Positions 1 to 11,705 of a DNA stretch of 64,000 bases are shown piece by piece. Position 1 is the first letter of the stretch. Each line of letters opens with the position of its first letter. A program made the position numbers and the translations under genes. The notes beneath the pieces were generated by a model. It did no database searches. It was not told where the DNA came from and was given only the letters and a program-made list of their open reading frames with translations. Source of the DNA: Papaver somniferum (Eukaryota; Streptophyta; Magnoliopsida; Ranunculales; Papaveraceae); assembly GCF_003573695.1 (NCBI RefSeq), contig NC_039361.1, positions 35,343,702 to 35,407,701 on the forward strand, in the 5' to 3' direction.

Positions 1-345
1 TTTGAATTATTATTTGGAATAAATGGTTAGGGACCTCGGATGGAAGGAAGTGACAACACAAAACCAATGTATAATATTGATGGAGCTCCCTGTTTAAGAT
101 TCAGATTTTTTTTTTGCTCATAGTGCCCGACATTGTTCAAGACCCATCATGTTATTCATTGTTATCGCTTTAATAATTCAAGTAGGCATCCCATACTGTG
201 ATTGTCATTGATTGGTCATTTCTAACAGGAAGTCTGTTGTGCCTTTAAATTTGAATTATTTTTTTGAGTAAGTGGTTAAAGAGCTCAGATGGAAGGAAGT
301 GACAACACAAAACTATTGTATCACTGTTTAAGATTAAGATATTTA
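1..345. repeat. Imperfect tandem duplication, period about 249 bp
   Basis: The block starting TTTGAATTATT at position 1 recurs at 250. Both copies share the stretch with GATGGAAGGAAGTGACAAC and then CTGTTTAAGATT. The second copy is shorter, so the array is cut by the window edge or degenerate. No coding capacity is evident. The sequence from 346 to 587 holds only the 3' flank of the minus-strand SANT-like gene. Confidence 0.7.
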
Positions 346-587
346 TGATGAAACAATAACTTTTTATTACTTTGATGAGGTAGTGCCGACAAAGATTGAT
401 TGAAATTTAAATGATAAAAATAAAATTACTTGAAATATTAAAAAAGCTATGTCATTTTCGAATGACCAACGGTTGCACTTAGCATGTGCAACAAGCCTTT
501 AAACCGGTAGGTGGCCCTAATTGACGAGTTTTGTTTCATGAAGGATTACATAAAGGCGTCCCCATAAATCCAAACTCTTTGATGTAA

Positions 588-1077
588 TCATCCTTCACGG
601 CGGAATAACAATTGTGGGTCCATATAATAAAAATGATGCCTCATGCTAAGGTAGCAGTTGTGAAACATAAATCTTTTTCCCTTATTTTGGAGGTGTAACT
701 GGCGCGCATGTGTATCCTGAAATAAACAAACAAATATAAGGTTAGTGTTTAAAGGTTAAATTAATTTTAAATCATGTTTACATTTACAGAGTTTCACCTA
801 CAATCATTTCTTCAGACCACCCTTCGGGCACATTGCGATACATCGGTATCTGAAGCGCAACAAAAATGTTCACCTCCCGTTTTATGGTGAAGAACCGGGA
901 CCGAAATGATTTGCATGTCCGACGGTTCTTATTGCCAATTATATCGGTAAATAGCTGTGCGGCACAGTTCCAAAACTCATTTGATTTTTCGTCTGTTAAT
1001 ACGCCTGGATAGGTCGAAACGTTGCAGTACGCCCGTGTTAGAGTTTTATCTTCTTGTAAGGAGTACCGGGATGCCAT
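588..1077 (-). CDS. Myb/SANT-like (trihelix / NAM-associated type) small protein, two exons
   Basis: Exon 1 runs 1077 to about 802 and opens with M-A-S-R-Y-S and an acidic patch, followed by aromatic-rich segments (NEFWNCAAQLF, RTCKSFRSRFFTIKREVN). This spacing of W/F residues and the FW...R...F core is typical of the plant Myb/SANT-like domain that accompanies PIF/Harbinger elements and that databases often mislabel as glutathione S-transferase T3-like. A donor GTAGGT at 801 and an acceptor TTTCAG before 716 keep the frame. Exon 2 (716-588) ends in a stop and encodes ARQLHLQNKG...FHNCYLSM, homologous to the exon at 15592-15742. The predicted product is about 134 residues. It probably binds DNA, or is a transposon accessory-protein relative. 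The donor choice is inferred: a second GT at 787 would put exon 2 out of frame. Expression is unknown. Confidence 0.55.
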
Positions 1078-1761
1078 GCTACATAGATAAAATATGTATA
1101 ATTAAACCAAAATAATACTTAAACGATAAAAGTTATCAAAACGAGAATATATAACTTTTAAAAGAAAGTGTCTAGAATGGTGGACGATGAAGCTTATTTA
1201 TAGGTAAAATTTAACACATCCAGTAACACTAAATGCCTATAACTTTTTGGCAGAGGCTAATACTGTAGACAAATGTCCCCTAACATTCAAAAACGTCCCA
1301 AAATTTTTATAATCGACCAAAACTATTCACAAACTTCCCTAACTGTTTCACTATAAACCACATGTTAGGTTACGCAATCAGTTTCGAACTCTCTTTTTTA
1401 ATAGTGCAAAACCCATTTCCAGAAAGCTGCATCAGTTACGAAGCCTCGTTCAGCGTCTTCACGAGAGCTTTGGGCCAACCAAGTTTTCATTATAACTAAA
1501 TCTTCCGCAGAATCAAATGCAGTCATTTTATATTTGAATTTATTTTTAAATGATTCCAAACGAACAAAAGATTTTTACTTTTTTACAGAAGATGTATAAG
1601 GAAACAAAAGATATTGGTGTGTGAAATACCTATTGGTAACCCTTCATTTATAGGATCATACTTATTCTTTGGTGGGGACTAATGTTTAAAATCTCACATA
1701 CACTCAACCTTCAAGTATTATTATTGTTTACACCCGCAAGTTACTTTTTACGATTAACCAT
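1078..1761. other. AT-rich sequence around the SANT-like fragment
   Basis: Outside the 1398-1526 fragment I see no gene. Positions 1260-1345 hold degenerate repeats of the form CCCTAAC...AACTATT. They resemble blocks at 14200-14400 and 15130-15230, so the two sides of the LTR element were one related locus before the insertion. Confidence 0.4.
1398..1526 (-). pseudogene. Myb/SANT-like gene fragment, first-exon remnant
   Basis: The reading frame starts MTAFDSAEDLVIMKTWLAQ and ends AAFWKWVLHY before a stop. The EDL...W spacing and FWKWV box match the start of the plus-strand gene at 14588 (SSEEDLGVVGEWIS...FWRRVF). Only the first half of the domain is present, so I read this as a truncated member of the cluster. 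It lies between the intact-looking minus-strand gene and the insertion site of the large LTR element. Confidence 0.5.
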
Positions 1762-4250
1762 TGAAAAAGGGGGGGTCTAACAACCACACCCAATATTTCG
1801 TTTCGGCAATCTATATGGACTGAATCCAATATATTTCCAAGAGAATCAACTAGACAGTCAGACTCAATCAAGGAAAATACATCCAAGAGTTATATCTCTG
1901 TTTCCCAATGTAATCAGCAAATCAAACAGACATAAATCCCACGAGCCTGAATATTATGAGAAATAACTTGAACAGTACCAAAGACCAATGTTCAAGTGTC
2001 AATCAATTGATATCAACAACCAAAGGTTCGATTATCTAATTGATTGAACTACGCACAACCTGTGGTATTTCAATTATATATAAAATATAATGCGGAAAAG
2101 AAATAACACAAACACCAGAAATGTTGTTAATGAGCAAACCGCAAATGCGTAAAACCCCCGGGATCTAGTCCAGATTTGACACCATACTGTATTGAGACAC
2201 TACAGACACTAGCCTACTCCAAGTTAACTTCGGACTAGAATGTAGTTGATCCCTAACCAATCTCACACTGACCAAGGTACAGTCGCGTTCCTTACGTCTC
2301 TGAATACCAGCAGGACTCTACGCACTTGATTCCCTTAGTTGATCTCACCCACAACTAAGAGTTTCTACGACCCAAAGTTGAAGACTTGATAAACAAATCT
2401 ATCTCACACAGAAAAGTCTATTAAATAGATAAATCTGTCTCCCACAGAAATACCTACGAGTTTTTGTTCCGTCTTTTGATAAATCAAGGTGAACAGGAAC
2501 CAATTGATACACCAGACTTATATTCCCGAAGAATAGCCTAGTAATATCAATCACCTCACAATAATCTTAACCGTATGGTAGCGGAACAAGATATTGTGGA
2601 ATCACAAAGAATGAGACGAAGAGCTTTGTGATTACTTTTTATCTTACCTATCGGAGATTGAATCTCGAGCAAATCTTAGAGAAGATAGTACTCAATACGA
2701 TAGAACAAAGTAAGATCAGAACATGAAACTACAGATAAAATAGTTGGGTCTGGCTTAAGAATCCCAATGAAGTCTTTAAGTCGTTACCTATAATGGTTTT
2801 ACAAAAACCTAGGTTAAAGGAGAATCGACTCTAGTCGCAACTAGTATCACACAAGAGGTGTGTGGATTGGGTTTCCCAGTTGCTAGAGTTCTCCCTTATA
2901 TAGTCTTCAAATCATGGTTTGCAATCAATATTACCTTGGCAATAAAGCATTCAATATTCACTGTTAGATGAAAACCTGATTAGATTAAAGCTAATATCTT
3001 TCAACCGTTAGATTGAACTTAGCTTGTTACATACAAATGAAATGTACCTATATTTAGATATGGGTAACCGTGCCTAAACGTGTACACTTAGTTGGCTCAA
3101 CATTAGTTAACCGAAGATATCCATATGAACACTTTCATATCAACCTTGTTCATCTTAATCACAACTAGTTCAAATGACTCAAATGAAACTAGTTTTAGAG
3201 TTTTTCAATTGTTTATATTCTCATAGAAGTATACAAGACAAAATTGAAGCAAATTCGATTTTGATTCACTTGAATCAATTCATGAACATTATAGCCACGG
3301 TTTGCAAAGATTGCATTCCTTATTATACAAATGTATTTGTTCATGAACAAACCGATTTTAGAACTTAACCCATTCAGGTATGCAAATGGGTACGCATACC
3401 TAGAGTTCCCAGACCTGGTCTGTTTGCCAGTATGCAAACGGGTACGCATACTGTCATTCACGACCAACCTCAGTTGAAATCAGTACGCATACGGGTATGC
3501 ATACTATGGTTCCCGGGCTTCAACTGTTGAATCAGTACGCATATGGGTATGCATACTAAATTCCCGGACTTGGAATATATCTGCAACAGTTAGCATACAA
3601 GTACGCATATTGTGTTATATCCAATCAATGGTTAGTTGTTCTAAACACCCATTTAATCAATGAAACATTCTTAGAAGACGGGAATAGCTGTCTCACACAA
3701 ACTATTATCTTCAAAGGAATTTTCAAGTGATCAAATGATCAATACGAAACATTCCGAGTCTACATCAAATGATTGTCTCACACAAATCATGTAAGATGTT
3801 ACCAGCCGATTTTCACATGATCACCTTTTGAATTTCGTCAAGAATAAAAAATGAACTTGGTTAAAGCGAAAGCTTACAAACACATATTTCGAGAAATATG
3901 TAAGAGAGTTAAACACAACTTGAAATATCAAATGTGTATAAAGTAAAGTCTAAATGGATATACGACTTTTGTCTCAATAGGAGATAGAATAGATATAGAC
4001 TTCTGAGTGATAGATGAGTTCAAGTCTCTACATACCTTTTGTTGATAAAGTTACACAAGCTCCCTTTAGTAGTTCTTCGTCTTCAATCGATGAACGTCGT
4101 GAAGTCTAAAGCTCAACTACACATTCTATCTTAATTCGAGACATAGTTATAAGTAGACTAGAAACCAAGACTTATAGTTTTGGCAACTAAACTTGACAAA
4201 CAAGCTTGAGATAGCAACGACTGCGAGTTCGACCGAGCAGTGTTCTAACA
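1762..4250 (-). repeat. 3' LTR of the LARD-like element
   Basis: In plus orientation it starts TGAAAAAGG and ends TGTTCTAACA, so in element orientation it is TGTTAG...TTTTTCA. It is 2489 bp long, the same as the right LTR. The two are clearly alignable throughout with scattered substitutions and small indels. It contains a cluster of near-palindromic units at about 3375-3625. It carries no credible gene; short open frames inside it have no recognisable product. Confidence 0.85.
3375..3625. repeat. Cluster of GTATGCAAACGGGTACGCATAC-type near-palindromes in the LTR
   Basis: About five imperfect palindromes of the pattern AGTACGCATACGGGTATGC, spaced roughly 50-60 bp apart and separated by related spacers (TTCCCGGACTT, CAACTGTTGAA). 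The same cluster occurs at about 13315-13565 in the other LTR. The sequence shows repeated dyads. A role as protein binding sites or RNA hairpins is inference. Confidence 0.75.
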
Positions 4251-4265
4251 ATCTCCCCCTTTGTC

Positions 4266-5098
4266 AATTTTAGTGACAAAACTATCAATATATATGGATT
4301 ACAAAATAAATAAACTTTGTAGATTCTCATCCAAATGCTTGATTTCCTTGGTTCTTCAACATTACTCGAAATCTTCGTCACTTCCAAGTACTCTAGTGAT
4401 TCTGAACGTGTGCAACTCAGCATCATAGTTGTTGAAGATCTGTAGCCATAACAATAAGAAAACAGTTGTTCTCAATCGTTGTTATACAATGCCATAGTAT
4501 TATTACACAGCATCAAAGGTCAATTGTATCACAAATTTGACAATAATACTATGGTAATATGTATCCCCCCCCCCACCCCTAGTCAATACTTCATCTCACA
4601 ATGAAACCACTCCCTCTTACATAATGATCCGTAAACCATATGTATTTGTAGTGTGAACTGCACAATAATTCTCCCCCCTTTTTGTAAATATAAATTGGCA
4701 AAGGTACGAAAACTAACGGGATCATAACGAAATTCTCATAGAGATACTTCATGACTAAAAGAGAACTTATCAACTTTGTTTCGATGATTTCACATAGTTG
4801 AAACTTAGTGTATTCATCAAGGAGTTTATAAAGATACAAGATAACTCCTATAATATTCCACAGCCGCACTCCCCACAAAGATTTGGCAATTAAGCACAAG
4901 TTCAATTAAGAACTCTCCCCCATAAAATTTCATTCCCGAAAGAACAACAAGAGCGACATTAACAAATTACATGAAACATGAATTTGTGTAGATGGTGGAT
5001 TTTCAACAAAGGCTAAAATCGTAAAACCATAATTGTACATACTCCTGATCCAGCAATCAGATGAGTATTGAGGCTCCTGCCTCTCATCGAAGCATGAA
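4266..5098. other. LARD interior, no gene recognised
   Basis: AT-rich interior next to the polypurine tract, including a C-run at 4566-4580. Open frames here have no recognisable domain. Confidence 0.4.
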
Positions 5099-5780
5099 AG
5101 CTCATGTCGCAAGAACCTCTGACTGAGACTACTGTCTCTCAGAGCATATGTCGATGTGCAGTCTCTCAACTGAGGCAACGACATATCTCATGAATACTGA
5201 GCAATTTCAGTAATTATTTCTATATAGAATCGAAAGACTGGACGGCTCCTAGACAGTTTGCCTGCTAGTATAGACTAATAACGTCTTCAGGATGTAACAA
5301 TGTTTTCCCTGACTATATAAAAGAAATATGACGCTTCAACAAGCTAATATTACTCGACTCTCAGATAATTTATGCTCCTAGACAGCATGCCTGCTAGTAT
5401 AGATCCATCAATTAATTATCTTTAATCCTTAAATAATGAAAGCTCATGCCGCAAGAACCTCTGACTGAGAATATTGTCTCTCAGAGCATATGTAGATGTA
5501 CAGTCTCTCAACTGAGGCAACAACATATCTCATGAATACTGAGCAATTTCAGTAATTATTTTTATATAGAATCGAAAGATTGGACGGCTCCTAGACAGCT
5601 CGCCTGCTAGTATAGAGCAATAACGTATTCAGGATGTAACAATGTTTTCCCTGACTATATAAAATAAATATGACGCTTCAACAAGCTCATATCACTCGAC
5701 TCTCAGATAATTAATGCTCCTAGACAGCATGCCTGCTAGTACAGAGCCATCAGTTAATTATCTGTAATCTTTAAATTCAT
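5099..5780. repeat. Two-unit tandem duplication, period 342 bp
   Basis: The unit starting AGCTCATGTCGCAAGAACC at 5099 recurs at 5441. The copies stay alignable to about 5780 with few substitutions. Inside each unit the phrase CTCCTAGACAG..TGCCTGCTAG occurs twice, so there is also an internal sub-repeat. It lies in the non-coding interior of the LARD-like element. Confidence 0.8.
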
Positions 5781-6054
5781 TAACTGAATATTCGGAAATA
5801 TCTTGCGTTCTTCATAATATTTCATTACTTCAATCTGTGGTTCTTCCCAACAGAATTCCATGGGTTAGTGATAAATATTCAACGTACGGGCATCTGAGCC
5901 ACTATCGAGTAAGTCCCGACCAAAATGGTACAAGTGTATTCAACAATAATGCACTAACGAGCACCTGAATACACGAACGAACATTCAAAAATACGAAGGA
6001 ACGATGAACCTATGCAAAATAGGAAGAAAAATACTAATAATAAAATATTAGCTA

Positions 6055-6284
6055 AGGCGCTAGGGGACTGCGCCCACCGGCCGACCAGTCATGTCGTGGC
6101 CAGTCCCACGCCTAATCCTTTATTTTATCATATTTTATTATTTTTCCTTGATCCCATGAAAATTCCTTCATTTGAACAAAATTCCTTCGTTTTAAGGAAA
6201 CTCCTCAATTTCATGGTGTTTCCTTCACACCAAGGAAATAATATAAAATTAGGAAAAGTTCACGGGACCGGGCCACTAGCCGAC
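6055..6284. repeat. Dispersed ~200 bp repeat unit, copy 1
   Basis: A unit with GGCCGACCAGTCATG...CAGTCCCACGCC, then TTTATTTTATTATTTT, then a run of CTCC/TTCATTT phrases, ending AATATAAAATTAGGAAAAG. Related copies follow the solo LTR at about 7846-8040 and 8041-8290. The array was contiguous before the solo LTR integrated. Confidence 0.65.
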
Positions 6285-7843
6285 TGATGGTGTTTCAAAA
6301 GTGATTGTAGTAGTGGTAAAAAGGTTCTTTTCAGACTTGTGAAGAAAATAATTTTTAGATTTAAATTAAACTAGACAATTAAATAAAGTTTTTCAAAGTT
6401 ATAGAGAAAAACACCAAGACTCTGGATTCCACCATTGTCCCATTAAATGATAAATTCTATTCAATATTCATGCAATTTTTTCCTTTTCAAGTGATTCTAA
6501 TATTTGCCTATAATAAATTTTTGAAGTAATAATTGTAATCACAGAGTATGAAACATCAAAAGTTTTAAAAAACCCAGCATGCTTCATCAAAATAATTCAC
6601 AACTACTCAATAAAAATCAATTTATCTATTTCAATTACATGCAAATAATCATATAAAAAATATTGTAAATAAATAATAAAAATAGAATTATACCAAATAA
6701 TCTGGGACAATGGCTTCCTCCGTTGCCTCGGCTAAAAGGTTTAGCTCCTCATCCCAAAAACATAATCAAAAGATGTGTTCATGACTTAAAAGGTGTTTTT
6801 ATTGATGAAATAGTGTAAAAAGAAGTTTGCAACGCTGTAATGGTGTTACAGCGTCACTGTTACAAAGATAAGTGTAGCTGTAAACGATATATTTTTGTTG
6901 CTATAAAACAACGACACTCTGTTTCTCTTTTAAGACTATTGAAAAACGACTGCCTTAGCTTGTCTGTTCTTCGTGTTCTTGAAGGTCTTCAATGGCGGCA
7001 GCAGCAACAACAATATCTCTCTGTAACTCGATTCTCTCGTCTCTCCTGACATCTAAACTCTCTCCAAAACTCTCTTTTTTTCACTAAGACTCGAAACCAC
7101 CTATTTATAGCTCAACAGAGTCCCTTAAATTCGATCAAATCTCTGATTTCTCTTATCTGCCAGTTGAAACGATAATCCGTTCTGTTTTGCTTTTTCACGC
7201 TCTGTTAGCTATTAAATCGGTACCAAACTCTTCTTAAGACGTGAACAAGACTAAATACATGAATTTCCAGCGTCAAACTCTCCCAAATATCTCTCACAAA
7301 TCTTTGAAACTTGAACAGCAGCGTACGTGACATGTTTGGGTTCTGTTTTGTTTCTCCGGCTATTCCACCCAGTTGGCTGGGTCCAAACACATGTACATGG
7401 TCTTTTATCCTCTATGAAGTCCAGCCCAGTTGATTCCCACGATAAAAGCAACCCAATGATTCGAACTCTTCGTTGTTCTTCACTGCAGCAACATTTCCCG
7501 CCAATTTTTCTTTTAAACCGTGAAGAAGGTGTCCCCCTTATCCAATCCTGATGTCCCCTTAGTACATGCCCTGAAATGGGTGCCCCTTATCCAACTTAGG
7601 GGTGCCTTTAACAATTCTTCTGGGATGTTTTCCGCACTTTTTCGGGGTTCCTCCGGGATATTTCTGGGGTGCTTCTGGTAGTTATCAACGGAGGTCCAAA
7701 TGCCGCATTTTTAGCCAATTTCGCCACAAAGCCTTATTCTTCCAAAAACACCTACAAATAAATAAAATAACCAAATAAGTACGATATCGAGCACTAACAA
7801 TATATACAAATGAGCTATAATAGACACATAAATGCGTCTATCA
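6285..7843 (-). mobile_element. Solo LTR (1559 bp) nested in the LARD-like element
   Basis: The block starts TGATGG and ends CTATCA and is flanked by perfect 5 bp direct repeats CCGAC at 6280-6284 and 7844-7848. No internal retroelement genes lie between, so it is best read as a solo LTR left after recombination between two LTRs. In minus orientation it starts TGATAGACGCATTTATG and carries a TATA-like CTATAAATAGG near 7105-7115, which supports minus orientation. The flanking repeat array continues across it. The family is not assigned; such LTRs are common among plant gypsy elements. Confidence 0.8.
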
Positions 7844-7845
7844 CC

Positions 7846-8300
7846 GACCGATCATGCCCTAGCCGTGGTCGGTCCCACACGCCCCTTATTTTATTATTTT
7901 ATTATCATTGTTTCCTGCATCTCATGGAAACTCCTTCACTTTAAGGAAAACTCCTTTATTTCAACAAACTCCTTGATTTCATGGTATTTTCCTAAAATCA
8001 TGAAAATAATATAAAATTAGGAAAAGTGCATTGGGACTGGGCTCATTGGCTGGCCGGCCATGCCTTGGCCATAGACGGTCCCACACTTAATGATTCCTTA
8101 TTTTATTATTATTTCCTTCATCTTATGAAGTTTCCTCAGTTTGAGCGAAAACCTCGATTTCTTCATATTTCCTCAAAATGTTGCTCAAACGCGCATCGGA
8201 AAATATCAAAATTCTCAGGACTGAGACACGAACACTTTGGTGACATAAGCATGTTACCTTGACCGACCAAGGTTGGCTCTTTGGCTTGCAAGAGGCCGGT
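7846..8300. repeat. Dispersed ~200 bp repeat units, copies 2 and 3
   Basis: Two further head-to-tail units of the repeat described at 6055-6284, each with a GGTCGGTCCCACAC or GACGGTCCCACAC phrase followed by TTATTTTATTATT and AAATTAGGAAAAGTGCA or its degenerate equivalent. Divergence between units is visible, so the array is old. Confidence 0.6.
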
Positions 8301-9555
8301 CCCACACTTTTTCATCATTTGACCTAATTTGTTCACATTAGGTTCAAACTCTTCCAAACAATTTGGAATTTCATAAAACGACCGTCAGTCGGTCCCATGA
8401 CCAACCAGGGCCGGTTTTATGACCCCTTGGTCGTTCCTTCATCTCTTCATAATTAATTAGGTTTTATCACCTAAGGTTCAAACGAACATTATTTTAATGA
8501 ATGATTAAACCAGCATTTCATCATCTTTTCACCAACTGGTCTTAAAGAGACTTTGGTATTTTGCTCATTCGAACATCTGGGCGTTACATGGTAGAATCAT
8601 CATCCCATGTAGCCGGTCCCTCCTTCACTCCATGGTTGATTTTCAATAAATCATCAATTAATCAGCAATTGATCAAAAGTTAGGGTTTCAAACCCAAAGC
8701 TCTGCAAAACATAATTCTGAGCAGATTCAAACACTAATAATTTTACGTTGATCCCGTGATCGACATTTTAATTATTGTACTCGGTTCAGTTGCCAGCATT
8801 TTAAATTAATATTTTATTTGGTCATGTTACCAATAATTCATCAAACGAGCAACATTCGCTCAAATGAGCAATATTTGCTCAGACTAAGGAATATTGGTTC
8901 AACTATCAATATTCAACAATTCATAAAGTGAACAATATTTGGTCACCTTAATAATCAACACTTATTTGACAATTATACCTCTGTCTCAACAAACACATTC
9001 AATTCATGAGTCCCAGAACATTTGTTGAACTGAAGAATACAAAGACTCATCGTTTCATCACGTCAGCAACTGACTAACTAAAATCACAAGATATCAATTG
9101 TGTCACATGGGGGATATCAACTAGGGTTTTGGTCTGGAGGTCTACAACACGTGTTCATACACGATGAGAATGTGAGCAAGTCGTGCAAGCAGTTAGAGGA
9201 GTTAGCAAATTAGTGGGTAGAAAATCAACCAAGTCTCTGCACGATGAGCAACTGGTTTTAACACGATTTCCGCTTCCCCACTCTTCGACTCCAGCAACTT
9301 TCACACTTCATGGGATCAAGGTGTTTACAATTCTTGCAATATAAATAAGTCTCTGAATCATGATTGAAAAACAAGACACTCCTTCGTCGAACAGACAAGA
9401 GAACACGAACTCATCGTAATTATCACAATATATGTTATTCCAAACCGTAATTATCCTTCTTAAAACACAAAATAAATTCTCATAAGAAATTTCCTAGACA
9501 AAATCAAGTTTCTTCGATAGCTTCATACCTTTGAAAGGCTCCATCATAAAAGGTA
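8301..9555. other. LARD interior, no gene recognised
   Basis: AT-rich sequence with scattered phrases such as GAGCAACATTCGCTCAAATGAGCAATATTTGCTC (8848-8881), a local run of related GCTCA/GAGCA words. No coding frame with a recognisable domain. Confidence 0.4.
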
Positions 9556-9918
9556 TCACTGATATCCTTGATTCTTTTGACCAGTAGAGACTCCATGTTC
9601 GTGGGTTAGAACATTAATTTTTCGATCAACAATGCGGGCAAGCTTCCTAGCTTTGACACAATCCAGGATGAGTTTCTTCTGATTCCGAATCAAGATCTTT
9701 TGATTTTCAAGGATTTTGGTCTGAACATCAAAGAGTTGATTTATTTGCAGTTGAAGATTTGCAAATTCGACCCTAGAGTCATTCTGAAAAAGAATTAAAT
9801 CCTTGACAGATTCTCCAATCCAGGATTTGTACTCTTTCCTTTCAATCATCTTTTTCAAGACAAGTTCTTGAATAAAATCACATCCTTTAATGTCGTCTTC
9901 CATCTCAAGATTCACCAC
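9556..9918 (-). CDS. Hypothetical coiled-coil ORF in the LARD interior
   Basis: A 120-codon minus-strand frame rich in Lys, Glu, Gln, Leu and Ile, with a heptad-like stretch around residues 50-100 (QLQINQLFDVQTKILENQ...). No known domain is recognised. It lies downstream, in element orientation, of the gag-like remnants. It may be the eroded remainder of an element-specific protein or chance coding; length and composition are the only support. Confidence 0.3.
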   Translation of the reverse strand: MVNLEMEDDIKGCDFIQELVLKKMIERKEYKSWIGESVKDLILFQNDSRVEFANLQLQINQLFDVQTKILENQKILIRNQKKLILDCVKARKLARIVDRKINVLTHEHGVSTGQKNQGYQ

Positions 9919-9974
9919 TTCCTGAGGTCTTTAGGAGTTTTCCATTTTTTTTATTAGGGAAGGCAAAACAATAT

Positions 9975-10032
9975 AGAATATATATATATATATATATATA
10001 AACATATATATATATGTATATATATATATGTT
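9975..10032. repeat. (TA)n microsatellite
   Basis: Long alternating TA tracts interrupted by AACA and TG, in the non-coding interior of the LARD-like element. Confidence 0.9.
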
Positions 10033-10599
10033 TACGAACAAGAGAAGGACACCCTTGTTATGGAAACCCTAAAACTCCCAAGAAAGACACGAACGTTAGT
10101 GGACCTGTTATGAAAGATTAATGGATCAAAAAAGATCCAAGAATAAGGAAATACTCTCTGTTTTCAGATATATCTTACCTTCATAGCTCAATAATCAAAA
10201 GATTTAATCAGAACATAAGGAAAAGATACATTAGTTACTAGGAGTCAAGAAATGACCCAACCTTCACAAACGAAGAAAACAACTAACTCAAACACAAGAC
10301 GGATGATAACCTATAGTAGACTTGAGTATCTCACAAATGTCATCCTGCATACAAGGATGAAATTACCTAGAGATAGGTAGTTAAGTGAGATGTAATCCCA
10401 CCATGAACATTGAGAGATGAGTTGTCAATACCATCTAAATGTTTGAGCCTCGTATTCCTTACCTTCCTTCGGTTATTTCTTATTCCAGAGAAATAAGACA
10501 TAAACATTTTTAAGTATCCATCAGAAGGATTTTTCTTAGGATTAAATCTAGGACCTCTAGAGATTGGTTCTAAGGGTCAGAATTGAGAAAATTCCATCT

Positions 10600-10917
10600 T
10601 CTAGACTTAGGTCTACCAGACTTCTTCTCATTAGCACTTAGAATGTGTACATTTGTAGTGTAAATATTAGCACCATTAAGAGGGACAAGATTCCTATAAA
10701 GACTTCTAGAAGAATGACTTTAGAAACCTTGTGCATGAGAATTCTGGTTTTCTGTAGGAATGAAATCCATTGTAGATGTCGTTAGATAATTCACTCTGTC
10801 AACAACAAAAAGAAGTAGATTTTGAAGATCAGAAATATGTTTCTTTCTAGCAAAACAATGTGAATCATAATGAATTCTTTTCCCACAGAAGGAACATGTT
10901 CGTGGAAGAGAAACATC
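10600..10917 (-). pseudogene. Gag-like zinc-knuckle remnant
   Basis: Read on the minus strand, a stretch near 10895-10855 encodes CSFCGKRIHYDSHC, a C-x2-C-x4-H-x4-C zinc knuckle as in retrotransposon Gag nucleocapsid. It is followed by a Lys-rich segment and, after stop codons, a short basic stretch (KKSGRPKSRRW). A stop separates it from the upstream coiled-coil frame at 10927-11541. Together these look like a decayed gag of a copia-type element. No pol follows. Confidence 0.55.
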
Positions 10918-10926
10918 GGAAGGAAC

Positions 10927-11541
10927 CTATTTTAAATTAGTAGCCCTATTAGAAGACTGCAAGTCATGTGAACATTTCTTAGTAGATGCTTCATTTGGAA
11001 CATTTTTCTTAATATATTGAAATCCCTTATGATAATTAGAGATTGGCACAAAAGAAGGTTTACTCATTAAAACAGAGTTTTTCCTTTCCAAGGATTTGTA
11101 CTGTCCCTGGGCTAAAAGCAGGTACGCAACCAGTTTCTCTATTTCAACACGAAAGTTGTTCAGATCTGATGAATGAGTCTCGATCAAACGTTTTTCTCTA
11201 ATTGAATCCTCTTTAACAATATATTCAAGAACACTAATATTTTCACGCTGCAGGGTAGTTTCTTGAACAAGGTTTTCGATATTATTAGAGAATGACTCAA
11301 CGATACTGTAGAGTTCCCGCTTTTGATTAAGAAACTTCTCAAGTTCATCAATGAGTTGAGCATGTTTTTCTTCAAGAGACTTTATTTTAGAATCTTTAAT
11401 ATCAATAATCTCAGCAGATTTTTTTAACAGTCTGGTGAGTTCCATTTCAGCTTCTGACATAGTGTCAAATGTCTCATCAGAGGGAATGTCATCAGAATTT
11501 GATAAAAACAAATTTTCTACCTCGGGATTCAGAAGAATCAT
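10927..11541 (-). CDS. Gag-like coiled-coil protein of the LARD element
   Basis: A 204-codon minus-strand frame starting 150-165 bp inside the primer binding site of the right-hand 5' LTR, the usual position of gag. The N-terminus is acidic (NSDDIPSDETFDTMSEAE), followed by a long predicted coiled coil rich in Glu, Lys and Leu (residues about 30-150). The zinc knuckle lies just downstream after a stop. I assign Gag from position and the neighbouring knuckle; the sequence itself has no diagnostic capsid motif that I recognise. Loss of pol means any function would be in packaging its own RNA with proteins from another element. Confidence 0.5.
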   Translation of the reverse strand: MILLNPEVENLFLSNSDDIPSDETFDTMSEAEMELTRLLKKSAEIIDIKDSKIKSLEEKHAQLIDELEKFLNQKRELYSIVESFSNNIENLVQETTLQRENISVLEYIVKEDSIREKRLIETHSSDLNNFRVEIEKLVAYLLLAQGQYKSLERKNSVLMSKPSFVPISNYHKGFQYIKKNVPNEASTKKCSHDLQSSNRATNLK

Positions 11542-11705
11542 CTAAGGAGTTATCCTTTGAGGTAAGCCCAAGATATTTGGCATAATCAAAAGGAAGACAT
11601 TTTTTGTATGCATAAAAAATGAGATAATCTTCTGTCCCCAGATTCAGATTGCTACAAGCATAGACTTATGAGGTCTTAAACATGTTTGCATGCTCTGATA
11701 CCAAT

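Noticed and set aside
784..1077. Glutathione S-transferase T3-like protein
   Set aside because: This common database label is misleading; the sequence has no GST fold and matches the Myb/SANT-like domain.
4591..5184. Minus-strand frames in the LARD interior
   Set aside because: Biased composition, no domain, and the second overlaps a tandem duplication whose other copy is not open.
11692..11704. tRNA gene near the right LTR
   Set aside because: Only the primer-binding complement of initiator tRNA is present, not a full tRNA.
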